From Nitrospirota bacterium (GTDB taxonomy: Bacteria > Nitrospirota > Thermodesulfovibrionia > Thermodesulfovibrionales > UBA1546), in NCBI GenBank assembly GCA_026387575.1, contig JAPLLK010000068.1:1-37315 (forward strand): a stretch of 37,315 nucleotides of DNA. The letters are read 5' to 3'. A program made the translations under genes and the position numbers. The notes beneath the pieces were generated by a model that saw nothing but the letters and a program-made list of their open reading frames with translations, searched no databases and was not told the origin of the DNA. Positions 1-10,382 of this stretch are shown here, in pieces. Numbering within the stretch: position 1 is the first letter of the stretch; each line of letters starts with the position of its first letter.

Positions 1-397
1 TTGTTTCTGTTTTTTTCTCTGCTGTCAGGCTCCATATCTTGATGCCTAAAAAGGCAATCAAGAATAAACCGAAACCGAATATTGCTGACAGTATATCGGG
101 GTCTGTATTTTTAAACTCATGACTGAAAATTTCTTTTCCAACGACTGCGCCTGCAATCAAAGCTATTGCAGGAATACCGTAAACAAGCATTGAACCCTTG
201 AGATAGGTGTATGCTTTTATGACAACCCTGACCTTCTGCCCCGCTTTTGCGCCTGCCTTGTTCACCGCATCAATTTCCATTGACTGTTCATCAGGCTTGC
301 ATGTGCCTGCTGTGCATCCTTCACAGACGCTCTTTCTCGGAACCGAAACTTTCGCAAAAGCCCCTGTTGTGCTTTTTACTATTCCGATTTCCTCCAT
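1..397 (-). CDS. rseC: RseC/MucC-like membrane protein, 3' end beyond window
   Basis: I translated this partial gene by hand from the minus strand: 132 codons are visible and the C-terminus runs off the window. Residues 20-35 hold a cysteine cluster (C25, C28, C33), followed by a soluble beta-type stretch and two hydrophobic segments near 68-88 and 103-121. This order (Cys-rich N-terminus, then two membrane helices) is the RseC/MucC family layout. In that family the protein modulates sigma-E signalling or helps maintain reduced SoxR and Rnf-type complexes at the inner membrane. The ATG at 397 is the only good start: a TAA lies in frame 15 bases upstream. It is the last gene of the run metK-ahcY-cimA-TPR, 54 bp after the TPR gene. 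Which RseC role applies here cannot be told from the sequence. Confidence 0.75.
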   Translation of the reverse strand, partial: MEEIGIVKSTTGAFAKVSVPRKSVCEGCTAGTCKPDEQSMEIDAVNKAGAKAGQKVRVVIKAYTYLKGSMLVYGIPAIALIAGAVVGKEIFSHEFKNTDPDILSAIFGFGLFLIAFLGIKIWSLTAEKKTET

Positions 398-451
398 GAC
401 AATGGCATTTTAACATACTATGTTTTAAAAAATCTTGAGTCCGGACAGGGC

Positions 452-886
452 TTATCTCAGCTTGAGGCGGTGCATCATAAGCCCGGTATATTTGTTCAGA
501 AAATTGTTTCTGTGAAGGAAAGGCAAGACAGGTTTCTTTCTGGTTCCTAAATTGTCAAGAATGTGCTTTATCTCAGCATTGTCTCCGAACGAAAGTCCTT
601 TTCTGAATGTCTCTATCGCATCCGCTCTTTTTCCTGCCCTCAGATAAATCCTGCCGAGGTTCTGGTAGTGAACTGGATTCTCAGGTTCCTGTAAGATTGC
701 GTCCTTGCAGAGCATAAGCCCGTATGTAATCTTTCCTCTTTCAAGGGCTATGCACATACCCATGTATGACTGTATGGAGGGTGTTTTTTTTGCAGTATAA
801 GCTTTTTCAAAATATGCGAGTGCAGCAAGGGGGTTATTATCGCTTAAAAGGGCTATCCCTTTCTCAAAAAGTTCATCTGCAGTCAT
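452..886 (-). CDS. TPR-repeat protein
   Basis: This 144-residue protein has about three tetratricopeptide repeats. Helical pairs with the A-x-x-Y/F-x-x-A pattern run from residue 2 to about 110, for example LAALAYFEKAY, the YQNLGRIYLRAGK region and IETFRKGLSFG. The C-terminal 35 residues are basic and non-repetitive. There is no signal peptide or membrane segment, so it is probably a cytosolic protein-interaction scaffold. It starts 20 bp after cimA and is followed by the rseC-like gene, suggesting co-transcription with the citramalate synthase gene. The partner is unknown. Confidence 0.75.
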   Translation of the reverse strand: MTADELFEKGIALLSDNNPLAALAYFEKAYTAKKTPSIQSYMGMCIALERGKITYGLMLCKDAILQEPENPVHYQNLGRIYLRAGKRADAIETFRKGLSFGDNAEIKHILDNLGTRKKPVLPFLHRNNFLNKYTGLMMHRLKLR

Positions 887-906
887 TATGCTTAGGATGC
901 AACAGC

Positions 907-2475
907 TTACTCTTCTTCTTTCAGCAGTTTATATTCGATGCTGTCAACAAGCGCCTGCCATGATGCCTCTATAATGTTCTCCGATACGCCGACAGTGCTC
1001 CACCTGTTTTTTTCATCTCCTGATTCTGCAAGCACTCTGACTCTTGCAGATGTTCCCCTGCCTGCTGTAAGCACTCTTACTTTGTAATCGTGAAGTTTTA
1101 TATTTCTTAGTTCCGGATAGAACTTATCAAGGGCGCTTCTCAGGGCATTGTCAAGCGCGTTCACAGGGCCGCTGCCTGTGGCGGCAGTGTGTTCAGTTTT
1201 CCCTCCGACCCTGACCATTATTGTAGCCTCGGTCAATGGAATCTCGCCTTCTTTTCTTTTTTCGACGATTACCCTGAATCCGATAAGGTCAAAGAATTTT
1301 CTGTGCAGCCCGAGCGCCTTTTTGAGAAGAAGCTCAAATGACGCCTCTGCCCCTTCAAACTGAAATCCCTGATGCTCGAGCTCCTTCAATCTGTTTAATA
1401 TGTCCTGAAGCTGCGGAGAATCCGGCGCGATATGGATGTTAAATTCCTTTGCCTTTCTGAGAATGTTGCTTTTCCCCGCAAGATCCGAGATTAGGACCCT
1501 GTGCGAGTTTCCCACAAGTTCGGGTTTTATATGCTCGTATGTCTCAGGCCTTTTCATAACAGCGCTCACATGCACTCCGCCCTTATGAGCGAAGGCGCTG
1601 TCTCCGACAAAAGGCTGGCGCTTAAAATGCCTCAGGTTTGATATCTCGGTTACGAACCTTGAAACGTCCCTGAGCCTTTTCATCTGCGCATCAGTAATGC
1701 ATTTTATCCCGAGTTTGAGATTAAGATTTGGGATTACAGAGCAGAGGTTGGCGTTTCCGCATCTTTCTCCAATGCCGTTTATTGTCCCCTGCACCTGAGA
1801 TGCGCCTAACTCAACAGCAATTATTGAATTTGCCACTGCGCATTCAGAGTCATTGTGCGTATGTATCCCGATTGGAGCTTTTGTTTTTTTAATGACGCTG
1901 GCAACTATTTTTTGCATCTCATCAGGCATCGTGCCTCCGTTTGTGTCACACAGCACGAGGAAATCTGCGCCTGCATCCTGAGCAGCTATCAGGCATTTCA
2001 ATGCAAGGGACTGATTGTCCTTGTATCCGTCAAAGAAGTGTTCTGCATCAAAAAATACCTTGTCTGCGTATTTTTTAAGATAGGCCACTGAATTATGTAT
2101 TATCTCAAGGTTTTCTGAAGGTGTTATCTTCAGGGATTCTTTTATGTGAAAATCCCATGTCTTTCCGAATATGGTTATTACAGAGGTTTCTGATGCAATA
2201 AGCGCCTTTATGTTTGCGTCATCTTTAGCTTTGTGTTTTGGCCTGTGTGTGCTGCCGAACGCGACTACTACGGAATTTTTCAGCTTCAGTTTTTTTGACT
2301 TTTTAAAGTAGTCTGCGTCTTTCGGGTTTGAGCCGGGCCAGCCTCCCTCAATATAACGCACTCCGAGTTCATCAAGCTTCTCGGTAATCCTGAGTTTGTC
2401 CTCAACAGAGAATGCAATATCCTCTGACTGGGAACCATCCCTCAGCGTTGTGTCGTATATCTCAACCTTACGCAT
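907..2475 (-). CDS. cimA: (R)-citramalate synthase
   Basis: Condenses pyruvate with acetyl-CoA to (R)-citramalate, the first step of the threonine-independent route to 2-oxobutyrate and isoleucine. The 522-residue length fits the long CimA class. DTTLRDG (residues 8-14) is the substrate and metal-binding start of the HMGL-like TIM barrel; GGWPGSNP (44-51) is typical of this CimA class rather than LeuA. The divalent-metal H-x-H motif is seen in GIHTHNDSE, followed by a C-terminal LeuA-type regulatory domain from about residue 390, which normally binds the inhibitory end product (isoleucine). The ATG at 2475 has no clear Shine-Dalgarno, and a REP-like element lies just upstream. leuA and leuC elsewhere in the window complete part of the branched-chain picture. 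Confidence 0.93.
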   Translation of the reverse strand: MRKVEIYDTTLRDGSQSEDIAFSVEDKLRITEKLDELGVRYIEGGWPGSNPKDADYFKKSKKLKLKNSVVVAFGSTHRPKHKAKDDANIKALIASETSVITIFGKTWDFHIKESLKITPSENLEIIHNSVAYLKKYADKVFFDAEHFFDGYKDNQSLALKCLIAAQDAGADFLVLCDTNGGTMPDEMQKIVASVIKKTKAPIGIHTHNDSECAVANSIIAVELGASQVQGTINGIGERCGNANLCSVIPNLNLKLGIKCITDAQMKRLRDVSRFVTEISNLRHFKRQPFVGDSAFAHKGGVHVSAVMKRPETYEHIKPELVGNSHRVLISDLAGKSNILRKAKEFNIHIAPDSPQLQDILNRLKELEHQGFQFEGAEASFELLLKKALGLHRKFFDLIGFRVIVEKRKEGEIPLTEATIMVRVGGKTEHTAATGSGPVNALDNALRSALDKFYPELRNIKLHDYKVRVLTAGRGTSARVRVLAESGDEKNRWSTVGVSENIIEASWQALVDSIEYKLLKEEE

Positions 2476-2512
2476 AGTGTTATTTTAATAATGCCCGCTC
2501 TAACACTGTTTC

Positions 2513-2575
2513 TGACATGCCGTGCTTGTCCGGCATCCTTCATTGAAGAAAGATTCCCGACAAGCGGGAATGACA
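2513..2575. repeat. REP-like double hairpin, copy A1
   Basis: Two short hairpins in opposite orientation. The left one has an ATGCCG/CGGCAT stem around a loop containing CTTGT (2517-2536). The right one is ATTCCCG-ACAAG-CGGGAAT (from about 2553). The pair ends with the GACA also seen in copies at 11912, 30401 and 32178. It lies between the ahcY stop and the cimA start, both on the minus strand. Confidence 0.8.
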
Positions 2576-2594
2576 TTTTATCTATAAGCCGCGC

Positions 2595-2616
2595 TTTAAC
2601 TCTTAACTCTTAACTT
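2595..2616. repeat. TTAACTC-type low-complexity repeat, copy D1
   Basis: Tandem TTAACTC units directly beside the ahcY stop codon. The same motif recurs at 3890, 14778 (complementary strand), 17811, 26000 and 32253. Confidence 0.6.
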
Positions 2617-2617
2617 C

Positions 2618-3877
<1,260 letters not shown>

Positions 3878-3889
3878 CTATCCTCCAAT

Positions 3890-3905
3890 CTCAACTTTTA
3901 ACTCT
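3890..3905. repeat. TTAACT-type repeat, copy D2
   Basis: Short CTCAACTTTTAACTCT tract filling almost the whole metK-ahcY gap. It matches the D family tracts elsewhere in the window, but is short enough to be chance. Confidence 0.4.
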
Positions 3906-3908
3906 ATT

Positions 3909-5060
3909 TTATAGTCCCGCCTCTTTTTTCAAGACATCTGCCTTATCTGTTTTCTCCCATGTGAAGTCAGGGTCATTCTTGCCGAAATGTCCGTATGCGG
4001 CAGTCTTTTTGAATATGGGCCTCCTCAGATTCAGATGTTCAATTATCCCCTTTGGGGTCAGGTTAAAGTTTTTCCTTATCAGTTTTACGATTTTATCCTC
4101 GGCAATCTTGCCTGTCTCAAAAGTGTCAACAAGGATGGAAACAGGTTCAGGGACGCCGATTGCATATGCAAGCTGGACTTCAACTCTGTCAGCTATGCCT
4201 GATGCCACGATATTTTTTGCTATGTACCTCGAAACGTAGGCGCCTGAGCGGTCTACTTTCGTTGGATCTTTTCCGGAGAAACATCCGCCTCCGTGGCTCC
4301 CCACGCCGCCGTAGCTGTCAACTATTATTTTTCTCCCTGTCAGTCCGGTATCACCCATAGGGCCTCCGACAACGAAACGTCCTGTGGGGTTAATGTAGTA
4401 TTTCACATTTTCCTCATCAAGGAGTTTCTTTGGGATAACAGGCTTGATTACCTTTTCAATGATGTCTTCCTTCAAATCCTTCATATGCACGTCAGGGCTA
4501 TGCTGAGAAGAGACGACGATTGTATCTATCCTGAAGGGCTTCCCGTCCTTGTATTCAATTGTCACCTGAGATTTTCCATCAGGCCTAAGATAGGGAAGGA
4601 CATCATTCTTTCTGACCTCCGAAAGCCGCATTGCAATCTTATGTGCAAGCATGATTGGCAAGGGCATAAGCTCCTCTGTTTCATTGCATGCAAAGCCGAA
4701 CATCAGTCCCTGGTCCCCTGCGCCGCCTGTGTCAACCCCCATGGCTATATCACCGGACTGCTGGTCTATGGATGTTATTACGGAGCAGGTCTCATAATCA
4801 AAACCGTATTTTGCTCTTGTATACCCTATGTTCTTAATGGTTTCTCTCACGATGTCAGGTATATGGACATAACATGTTGTTGAAATCTCTCCGGCGACAA
4901 AAGCGAGACCTGTGGTCACAAGAGTCTCACACGCCACTCTTGCAGTAGTGTCCTGCGCAATTATCGCATCAAGAATTGCATCTGATATCTGATCAGCTAT
5001 CTTGTCAGGATGACCTTCGGTTACAGATTCAGAAGTAAAAAAATAGTTCTTTCTTGCCAT
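3909..5060 (-). CDS. metK: S-adenosylmethionine synthase
   Basis: Makes SAM from ATP and methionine in the cytosol. The 383-residue protein carries the N-terminal motif [15 protein letters not shown] (ATP and metal binding), the hexapeptide region GAGDQG, and the P-loop-like [19 protein letters not shown] (usually GGGAFSGKD; Cys replaces Ala here). I chose the ATG at 5060, giving an [13 protein letters not shown] start, because AAGGAGG lies 6 bases upstream. The in-frame TTG at 5066 overlaps the end of the spacer and is less likely. It is the first gene of the minus-strand run metK-ahcY-cimA and diverges from livH across 103 bp. No SAM riboswitch fold was recognised in that gap. Confidence 0.95.
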   Translation of the reverse strand: MARKNYFFTSESVTEGHPDKIADQISDAILDAIIAQDTTARVACETLVTTGLAFVAGEISTTCYVHIPDIVRETIKNIGYTRAKYGFDYETCSVITSIDQQSGDIAMGVDTGGAGDQGLMFGFACNETEELMPLPIMLAHKIAMRLSEVRKNDVLPYLRPDGKSQVTIEYKDGKPFRIDTIVVSSQHSPDVHMKDLKEDIIEKVIKPVIPKKLLDEENVKYYINPTGRFVVGGPMGDTGLTGRKIIVDSYGGVGSHGGGCFSGKDPTKVDRSGAYVSRYIAKNIVASGIADRVEVQLAYAIGVPEPVSILVDTFETGKIAEDKIVKLIRKNFNLTPKGIIEHLNLRRPIFKKTAAYGHFGKNDPDFTWEKTDKADVLKKEAGL

Positions 5061-5163
5061 GGGCAACCTCCTTGAGCGTAGTTCGAATACATATTTTATA
5101 AACTTTTGGATGAAAAATGGAAGAGGTATTTAAAAAGAACTCTTTTTTCTGCTAAAATCTCCT

Positions 5164-6066
5164 GTGTTCACCCAGCAGTTAATCAACGGCCTTACGCTCG
5201 GCGGAGTGTATGCGCTTATAGCGCTCGGCTATACAATGGTTTACGGCATACTTGAGCTTATAAACTTCGCGCACGGCGAGATTTATATGCTCGGCGCATA
5301 TCTCGGAATTATATTCCTTGGTTTTTTCACAGCTATAGGACTTACATCATACAGCCTTCCGCTTGCGCTGATTCTGACGTTTATTCTCTCTGTAATCTTC
5401 TGTTCATCCTATGGCTTTACAATAGAAAAGATTGCATATAAGCCTCTGAGAAATGCGCCGCGGCTTAGCCCTTTGATAAGCGCAATAGGCGTGTCAATAT
5501 TCCTCCAGAATTATGTAATGCTTACGCAGGGAGCGACCGATAAGATTTTCCCGCATCTTTTTGAAAAGGCAGGAATTGAACTTATGGGGACAAGAGTTAC
5601 ATATACGCAAATTTTCATAATAGCGGCCTCAGCAATTTTAATGCTCTCTTTGAATCTGTTTATCACAAAGACACGAATGGGCAAGGCAATGAGGGCGGTT
5701 GCGCAGGATAAGGTGATGGCATCACTCGTTGGGATAAACATAAATACCGTGATATCAGCGACCTTTATCATAGGTTCGGGCCTTGCCGCAGTTGCCGGCC
5801 TTATGGTTGCGGCGTATTACGGCCTTGTGAATTATTCTATAGGCTATATAGCAGGAATTAAGGCATTCACAGCGGCAGTATTAGGCGGCATCGGAAGTGT
5901 TCCTGGCGCAATGTTCGGTGGAATCCTGCTCGGCCTTATTGAGAGCTTCAGCGCGGCTTATATATCAAGCGAATACAAGGATGCGTACGCATTTATCATA
6001 TTGATTATCATTCTGTTTATTAAGCCTTCAGGTCTTTTTGGAAAGACACAGGAAGAAAAGGTATGA
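5164..6066 (+). CDS. livH: Branched-chain amino acid ABC transporter permease LivH
   Basis: Inner-membrane permease of the HAAT (LIV) ABC family, 300 residues with about eight hydrophobic segments. The N-terminus has the typical pattern QLINGLTLGGVYALIALGYT and the INFAHGE motif. The EAA-like cytoplasmic loop that contacts the ATPases is near residues 168-195 (TRMGKAMRAVAQD). The start is the GTG at 5164; an upstream in-frame TAA at 5131 limits extension and no clear Shine-Dalgarno is visible. The TGA overlaps the livM ATG (ATGA). LIV-family systems also move urea or other amides, so the substrate is not certain without the binding protein, which is absent here. Confidence 0.92.
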   Translation: MFTQQLINGLTLGGVYALIALGYTMVYGILELINFAHGEIYMLGAYLGIIFLGFFTAIGLTSYSLPLALILTFILSVIFCSSYGFTIEKIAYKPLRNAPRLSPLISAIGVSIFLQNYVMLTQGATDKIFPHLFEKAGIELMGTRVTYTQIFIIAASAILMLSLNLFITKTRMGKAMRAVAQDKVMASLVGININTVISATFIIGSGLAAVAGLMVAAYYGLVNYSIGYIAGIKAFTAAVLGGIGSVPGAMFGGILLGLIESFSAAYISSEYKDAYAFIILIIILFIKPSGLFGKTQEEKV

Positions 6067-7241
6067 ATAAGGCAGTCAGTAAAACCGATTCACCCATTCA
6101 CCGATTCACCCATTCACCTTTCTTTATCGCTTTGTGGCTGGCGCTGCTTTTTCTTCCATTTAAAGGATTAAAGGCAGCGGGGATTCTCTTCATTGTATTG
6201 TTTGCTGCGGTTTCCATGCTGAATATGTTTAAAAAGTATGTTGGAACTATGAAGGGTGTTTTCAGCGACTTCAAACAATACCTTTTAGGCAGAAGCAGGA
6301 TAAAACTGCCGGAATCAAAAACCCGTTCAATAGCTCTAACTCTTCTCATGTCTGTTGTTGTCATGGCCCTGCCTTTTTACGGGCATGATTATCTGATTGA
6401 CATTGCAGTGCTTTCAGGCATCTACATAATACTTGCGCAGGGACTTAATATAGTTGTGGGTTTTACCGGCTTATTAAACCTCGGCTTTGTAGCTTTCTAT
6501 GCGATAGGCGCATATTCCTATGCGCTTCTCAATACAAAACTGGGGATGGGTTTCTGGGCATCTCTGCCTCTTTCAGTCATGCTTGTAACTTTATCGGGAT
6601 TCATACTCGCTATTCCTGCATTGAGGCTGAGGGGTGACTATCTTGCCATTGTGACTCTCGGCTTTGGAGAAATTGTGAGGCTTGTGCTGAATAACTGGGA
6701 TTCTTTTACAAAGGGGCCGAACGGAATCGGCGGGATTGAGCCGCCGAATATTTTCGGAATGCAAATAAGCAAACTGGGCCATTTCTATTATTTCATCATT
6801 ATATTTGTGCTGCTTGCTGTATTCATAATAAGAAGGGTATCTGCATCAAGGATTGGAAGGGCATGGATAGCGATAAGGGAGGATGAGATTGCGTCATCTT
6901 CCATAGGGATAAATACAACAGCATACAAGCTTTATTCATTTGCATTCGGCGCATTCTGGGCAGGGCTTGCAGGAGTTCTCTTTGCCGCTAAGATGCAATT
7001 TGTGTCTCCGGAGAGTTTCACATTCATGGAGTCTGTCTTGGTACTCTGCATGGTGATACTCGGAGGGCTGGGAAGCATTCCGGGTGTAGTATTAGGCGCA
7101 ATAATACTCGTTATGCTCCCTGAGATGCTAAGGGAAGTCCAGTTATACCGCATGCTTGCGCTTGGAAGCGGGCTTGTCATGCTTATGATATTCAGGCCGC
7201 AGGGGTTAATGGGAGGGAAGGGTGTATCTTTTAGAGGTTAG
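6063..7241 (+). CDS. livM: Branched-chain amino acid ABC transporter permease LivM
   Basis: Second LIV-family permease, 392 residues, with the family-typical GLNIVVGFTGLLNLGFVAFYAIGAY segment near 123-147 (quoted only in part as key residues), ALRLRGDYLAIVTLGFGEI and a C-terminal GGLGSIPGVVLGA. Together with LivH it forms the heterodimeric membrane channel. The N-terminus is unusual: residues 8-19 (TDSPIHRFTHSP) are encoded by two exact copies of a 16-bp repeat (6085-6116), ahead of the first membrane segment. Residues 60-105 also form a soluble linker longer than in E. coli LivM. It overlaps livH by 4 bp and livG by 20 bp, consistent with translational coupling. Confidence 0.92.
   Translation: MNKAVSKTDSPIHRFTHSPFFIALWLALLFLPFKGLKAAGILFIVLFAAVSMLNMFKKYVGTMKGVFSDFKQYLLGRSRIKLPESKTRSIALTLLMSVVVMALPFYGHDYLIDIAVLSGIYIILAQGLNIVVGFTGLLNLGFVAFYAIGAYSYALLNTKLGMGFWASLPLSVMLVTLSGFILAIPALRLRGDYLAIVTLGFGEIVRLVLNNWDSFTKGPNGIGGIEPPNIFGMQISKLGHFYYFIIIFVLLAVFIIRRVSASRIGRAWIAIREDEIASSSIGINTTAYKLYSFAFGAFWAGLAGVLFAAKMQFVSPESFTFMESVLVLCMVILGGLGSIPGVVLGAIILVMLPEMLREVQLYRMLALGSGLVMLMIFRPQGLMGGKGVSFRG
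6085..6118 (+). repeat. 16-bp tandem repeat inside livM, copy E1
   Basis: CCGATTCACCCATTCA occurs twice head-to-tail at 6085-6100 and 6101-6116, followed by CC. It encodes a SPIHRFTHSP-type peptide near the LivM N-terminus. The same sequence on the opposite strand encodes HSPIHR in rimO (19720-19739). Confidence 0.85.
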
Positions 7242-7983
7242 GGACCTCACAAAACATTTTGGCGGAATAAGAGCGATAGAGGAAGTCAGGTTCAGGGCTA
7301 AGGAAGGCTCTATCATGAGCATCATCGGGCCTAACGGCGCAGGGAAGACAACACTCTTTAACTGTCTTACAGGAATAACCCGGCCGACAAAGGGAGCGAT
7401 AAGTTTCTTTGACATGGAGACAACAGGCCTTAAGCCTGACAGTATTGTGAAGCTCGGTGTAGCAAGGACATTTCAGAATATAAGGTTGTTCAGGGAGATG
7501 ACCGTTATTGAAAATGTTATGGTATCACAGCACTGCAGGACACGGTCAGGACTCCTGTCAGCAATAATCAGGAGCAATAACTTCAGGAACGAAGAAAAGA
7601 CAATAAAAGAAAAGGCGCTTGAATATCTTGAACTCGTCGGGCTGGAGGCATATGCTGACACTGTTGCAGGAAGTCTTCCATACGGAAGCCAGAAGAGGCT
7701 TGAAATAGCGAGGGCGATTGCAACAGAGCCGAGGCTCATTCTTCTTGATGAGCCTACAGCAGGCATGAACCCTCAGGAGACCGGAGAGATGATGGAGCTT
7801 ATAAAAAAGCTTCAGGAACTCGGCAAGACGATAATCCTGATAGAGCATGATATGAAGGTTGTAATGGGGATTTCGGAGAATATTGTGGTCCTTGACCACG
7901 GAGTGAAGATTGCAGAAGGCGCTCCTGAGGAGATAAGGAAAAATCCGATGGTGATAGAGGCGTATCTTGGGAAGGAACACTAA
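7222..7983 (+). CDS. livG: Branched-chain amino acid ABC transporter ATPase LivG
   Basis: 253-residue ABC ATPase of the LivG/BraF type. Walker A is GPNGAGKTT (residues 34-42). The ABC signature is degenerate, as usual for LivG (LPYGSQKRLEIARA), Walker B is LILLDEPTAGMNP, and the H-loop is LIEHDMKVV. The start is the GTG at 7222, inside the end of livM, preceded by a GGGAGGGAAG purine stretch that can serve as ribosome binding site. It should pair with LivF as the cytoplasmic ATPase heterodimer that powers LivHM. Confidence 0.94.
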   Translation: MYLLEVRDLTKHFGGIRAIEEVRFRAKEGSIMSIIGPNGAGKTTLFNCLTGITRPTKGAISFFDMETTGLKPDSIVKLGVARTFQNIRLFREMTVIENVMVSQHCRTRSGLLSAIIRSNNFRNEEKTIKEKALEYLELVGLEAYADTVAGSLPYGSQKRLEIARAIATEPRLILLDEPTAGMNPQETGEMMELIKKLQELGKTIILIEHDMKVVMGISENIVVLDHGVKIAEGAPEEIRKNPMVIEAYLGKEH

Positions 7984-7984
7984 A

Positions 7985-8689
7985 ATGCTTGAACTGAATG
8001 ACATACGCACATTCTACGGTCCGATAGAGGCGTTGAAAGGCATTACGCTGAAAATAAATCAGGGTGAAATAGTATGCCTTATAGGAAACAACGGCGCCGG
8101 AAAATCCACTACGCTGATGGCCATATCCGGCATATTAAAGCCTAAGGCAGGAACAATATCTTTTATCGGAAGTGACATCTCCGATATGCCGCCTCACAGC
8201 ATAGTTGAGATGGGGATAAGCCATGTGCCTGAAGGAAGGAGGATATTCCCGAAGCTCACCGTAAAGGAAAATCTTGAGATAGGCGCTTATTCAAGACACA
8301 GAGACCATAGGTTAAAGGCGCGTATGATTAAGGCCTATGATTTGTTTCCTGTTCTCAAGGAGCGTGAAAAGCAGTTAGGCGGGACTCTGAGCGGCGGAGA
8401 GCAGCAGATGCTTGCAATATCAAGGGCATTGATGTCAGACCCGAAACTCCTTCTCCTTGATGAGCCGTCATTGGGGCTTGCGCCGATAATAGTGAGCAGG
8501 ATATTTAAGGCGATACAGGAAATAAATAAGGAAGGAGTTACAATCCTGCTTGTCGAACAAAATGCACATGCAGCCTTAAATCTCTCAAGCAGGGGATATG
8601 TCCTTGAAAACGGCAGGATAAGGATGCACGGGCAGGGAAAGGACCTGTTGAATAGTGAAGAGGTAAAAAAGGCATATCTTGGAGAATAG
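7985..8689 (+). CDS. livF: Branched-chain amino acid ABC transporter ATPase LivF
   Basis: Partner ATPase of LivG, 234 residues from the ATG at 7985. Walker A is GNNGAGKST, the signature LSGGEQQMLAISRAL and Walker B LLLLDEPSLGLAP. The frame stays open upstream to a TTG at 7967, but the ATG one base after the livG stop, with GGAAGGA about 8 bases before it, is the natural start. This closes the liv cluster; the next gene is rplU, so no periplasmic binding protein (LivJ/K) gene is attached. Confidence 0.94.
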   Translation: MLELNDIRTFYGPIEALKGITLKINQGEIVCLIGNNGAGKSTTLMAISGILKPKAGTISFIGSDISDMPPHSIVEMGISHVPEGRRIFPKLTVKENLEIGAYSRHRDHRLKARMIKAYDLFPVLKEREKQLGGTLSGGEQQMLAISRALMSDPKLLLLDEPSLGLAPIIVSRIFKAIQEINKEGVTILLVEQNAHAALNLSSRGYVLENGRIRMHGQGKDLLNSEEVKKAYLGE

Positions 8690-8713
8690 AGCGCACGGAA
8701 ATCAATCAGTTTC

Positions 8714-8743
8714 TTGACTTTTTCATGAAAGATATTGTTTAAT
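8714..8743 (+). promoter_or_regulatory. Probable sigma-70 promoter of rplU-rpmA
   Basis: TTGACT (8714-8719), 18-base spacer, TTTAAT (8738-8743). The predicted transcript would begin near 8750, just before the GGAGG of rplU. The tRNA promoter at 14873 has the same TTGAC(A)-18-TTTAAT layout. Confidence 0.55.
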
Positions 8744-8767
8744 AAACATTCCGGAGGTAACAAAATC

Positions 8768-9106
8768 ATGTATGCAATTATAGAAACAGGCGGAAAGCAA
8801 TATAAAGTCTCATCAGGCGACACGATAAAGGTGGACAAGATGGCTGAAGAAGCCGGCGCTGCTGTGTCGCTGGATAAAGTGCTTGCAGTAGTCAGGAATG
8901 AGGAAGGCAAGAAGAATAAAATAGGTGCGCCTTTTGTAAAGGGTGCAGAGGTTAAGGCTGAGGTAATAGGCAATGTAAAAGGAGACAAGGTCATTGTTCA
9001 TAAGCAAAGGCCGAGAAAGGTGTACAGAAAAACCAACGGGCACAGGCAGCAGTATACAGCCCTTAAGATAAACGAGATATTAATCGGAGGAAAAGATGGC
9101 GCATAA
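8768..9106 (+). CDS. rplU: 50S ribosomal protein bL21
   Basis: 112-residue large-subunit protein that binds 23S rRNA. It begins [14 protein letters not shown], the bL21 signature start, and contains [21 protein letters not shown] near the C-terminus (in part), which is the conserved basic RNA-binding segment. The ATG at 8768 follows CCGGAGGT by 10 bases; the in-frame TTG 33 bases upstream would add a non-homologous extension. It overlaps rpmA by 11 bp, the classic bL21-bL27 pair. The obgE gene that often follows is not here. Confidence 0.97.
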   Translation: MYAIIETGGKQYKVSSGDTIKVDKMAEEAGAAVSLDKVLAVVRNEEGKKNKIGAPFVKGAEVKAEVIGNVKGDKVIVHKQRPRKVYRKTNGHRQQYTALKINEILIGGKDGA

Positions 9107-9368
9107 AAAAGGCGTAGGAAGTTCAAGAAATGGCCGTGACAGCGAGTCTCAGCGTCTCGGCGTTAAGATATACGGAGGGCAGGTAGTCCGTGCAGGCAAT
9201 ATCATTGTAAGGCAGAGGGGCACAAAGTTTCATCCGGGATTTAATGTCGGAAAAGGAACTGATGACACTTTGTTTGCGAAGGTTGATGGCAAGGTAGCTT
9301 TTGAGAGAAAGAACCGCTCAACGCTCAAGATAAGCGTATATCCGTTAACAGAAGCAGTGTCAGTGTAA
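9096..9368 (+). CDS. rpmA: 50S ribosomal protein bL27
   Basis: 90 residues, starting [20 protein letters not shown], the conserved N-terminal tail that reaches the peptidyl transferase centre. There is no cleavable N-terminal extension of the Firmicutes type. GVKIYGGQ and the RGTKFHPG segment are conserved in the family. The gene starts inside rplU, and its stop faces the convergent EamA gene 44 bp away. No strong terminator hairpin is visible between them, only a weak TGACA/TGTCA pair near 9389-9406. Confidence 0.97.
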   Translation: MAHKKGVGSSRNGRDSESQRLGVKIYGGQVVRAGNIIVRQRGTKFHPGFNVGKGTDDTLFAKVDGKVAFERKNRSTLKISVYPLTEAVSV

Positions 9369-9412
9369 GTTGTTTAGGATCAGTTACTGACACAGTTCAC
9401 TGTCATTCTTTA

Positions 9413-10279
9413 CTAAGCCGTTACCACCAACACAAAGCCGATGAGCATGAGGACCGCGCCGAGGAATCTCTCTTTAATATTCTCTTCCCTGAAAAGAAAG
9501 TAGCCGTATATTATCCCGATAATCAGGCTTAATCTTTTTACGGAAATCATATAAGCCACTTTTGTAAGGCTCATGGCTGCCATGTGAGTCGCAGCCATAA
9601 CAGAAAAGGAAATGCCGGGCATGACCAGCCCCTTGAAATGCCTGTCTTTAATAAACCCCTTTAATTCTTTCCTGCCCATCCATAGTGCGATGGGTGCAAA
9701 GCACAATGTCAAGGCTATGTAATAGGTTATCGCAAAAAACAGCGGCGAGGAATGCTCTATCGCTATCTTGCCGAGCGACGCGGTAAAGCAGTAAATCAGC
9801 GAAACTCCTATCATAAAGACAGAGCCTTTTTCTTTAGAGATGCTCCTGAAAGGCTCAAATATGCCTGCCTTAATCTTATCAATGTTCAGGGTGTAGCTTC
9901 CCGCCGCAATCAGAAATATCCCCGCGCCTCCCATGAACGATACCTTCTCGCCCACAATCAGGTAGGAGATAAGAATTAGGAACACAGGCGTAAGCGCAAG
10001 GAAGGGAAGGGTGAGGCTGAGGGGCGAAACCCTCAAAGCTTTTATATAAAGAATAATCGTTACAATCTCAAGGGGCAGCGCGATTGCAAAGGCCCTGTAA
10101 AATTCCACATCAACTTTTGGTGTTGGAATGAAAACCCATAAAACAAGAAGTAGCGGCAGGGAAAAAATAAACCTGAACCATGCGGCAAGATATTCATTGC
10201 TGTCTTTCAGCGCTTTTTTTGTGAGCGCATCGCTCGTTGCGAGAGTGAAAGCTGATATTAATGCAAAGACCACCCACAT
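9413..10279 (-). CDS. EamA/DMT-family transporter
   Basis: 288-residue membrane protein with ten predicted hydrophobic segments arranged as two EamA repeats (about residues 1-130 and 150-287), the drug/metabolite transporter fold. The N-terminal half begins with the typical WVVFALISAFTLATSDALTKK pattern (in part) and the second half ends with EENIKERFLGAVLMLIGFVLV, like other DMT exporters. The substrate cannot be predicted. The ATG at 10279 has no Shine-Dalgarno, but a TATAAA box ends about 8 bases upstream, so translation may be leaderless. Convergent with rpmA. Confidence 0.82.
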   Translation of the reverse strand: MWVVFALISAFTLATSDALTKKALKDSNEYLAAWFRFIFSLPLLLVLWVFIPTPKVDVEFYRAFAIALPLEIVTIILYIKALRVSPLSLTLPFLALTPVFLILISYLIVGEKVSFMGGAGIFLIAAGSYTLNIDKIKAGIFEPFRSISKEKGSVFMIGVSLIYCFTASLGKIAIEHSSPLFFAITYYIALTLCFAPIALWMGRKELKGFIKDRHFKGLVMPGISFSVMAATHMAAMSLTKVAYMISVKRLSLIIGIIYGYFLFREENIKERFLGAVLMLIGFVLVVTA

Positions 10280-10382
10280 CTGACTATTTTATAATAAAGA
10301 TTAAAAATGTGTAATTATGCCTCAAAATATAACAATGACCCTCAGACAGGGACTGTGAACCTAAAGAACAATTAAATTAGTC

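Noticed and set aside
4293-4883. 196-codon plus-strand frame inside metK
   Set aside because: It is a shadow of metK on the opposite strand, with no ribosome-binding site and no protein-family features.
5061-5163. SAM riboswitch before metK
   Set aside because: I looked for a multi-stem leader with a terminator and found only an A/T-rich gap with a normal ribosome-binding site.
7558-8010. 150-codon minus-strand frame across livG and livF
   Set aside because: Antisense shadow of two well-supported ABC ATPase genes.
8690-8767. Transcription terminator after livF
   Set aside because: No stem followed by a U-run was found; the gap is better explained by the rplU promoter.
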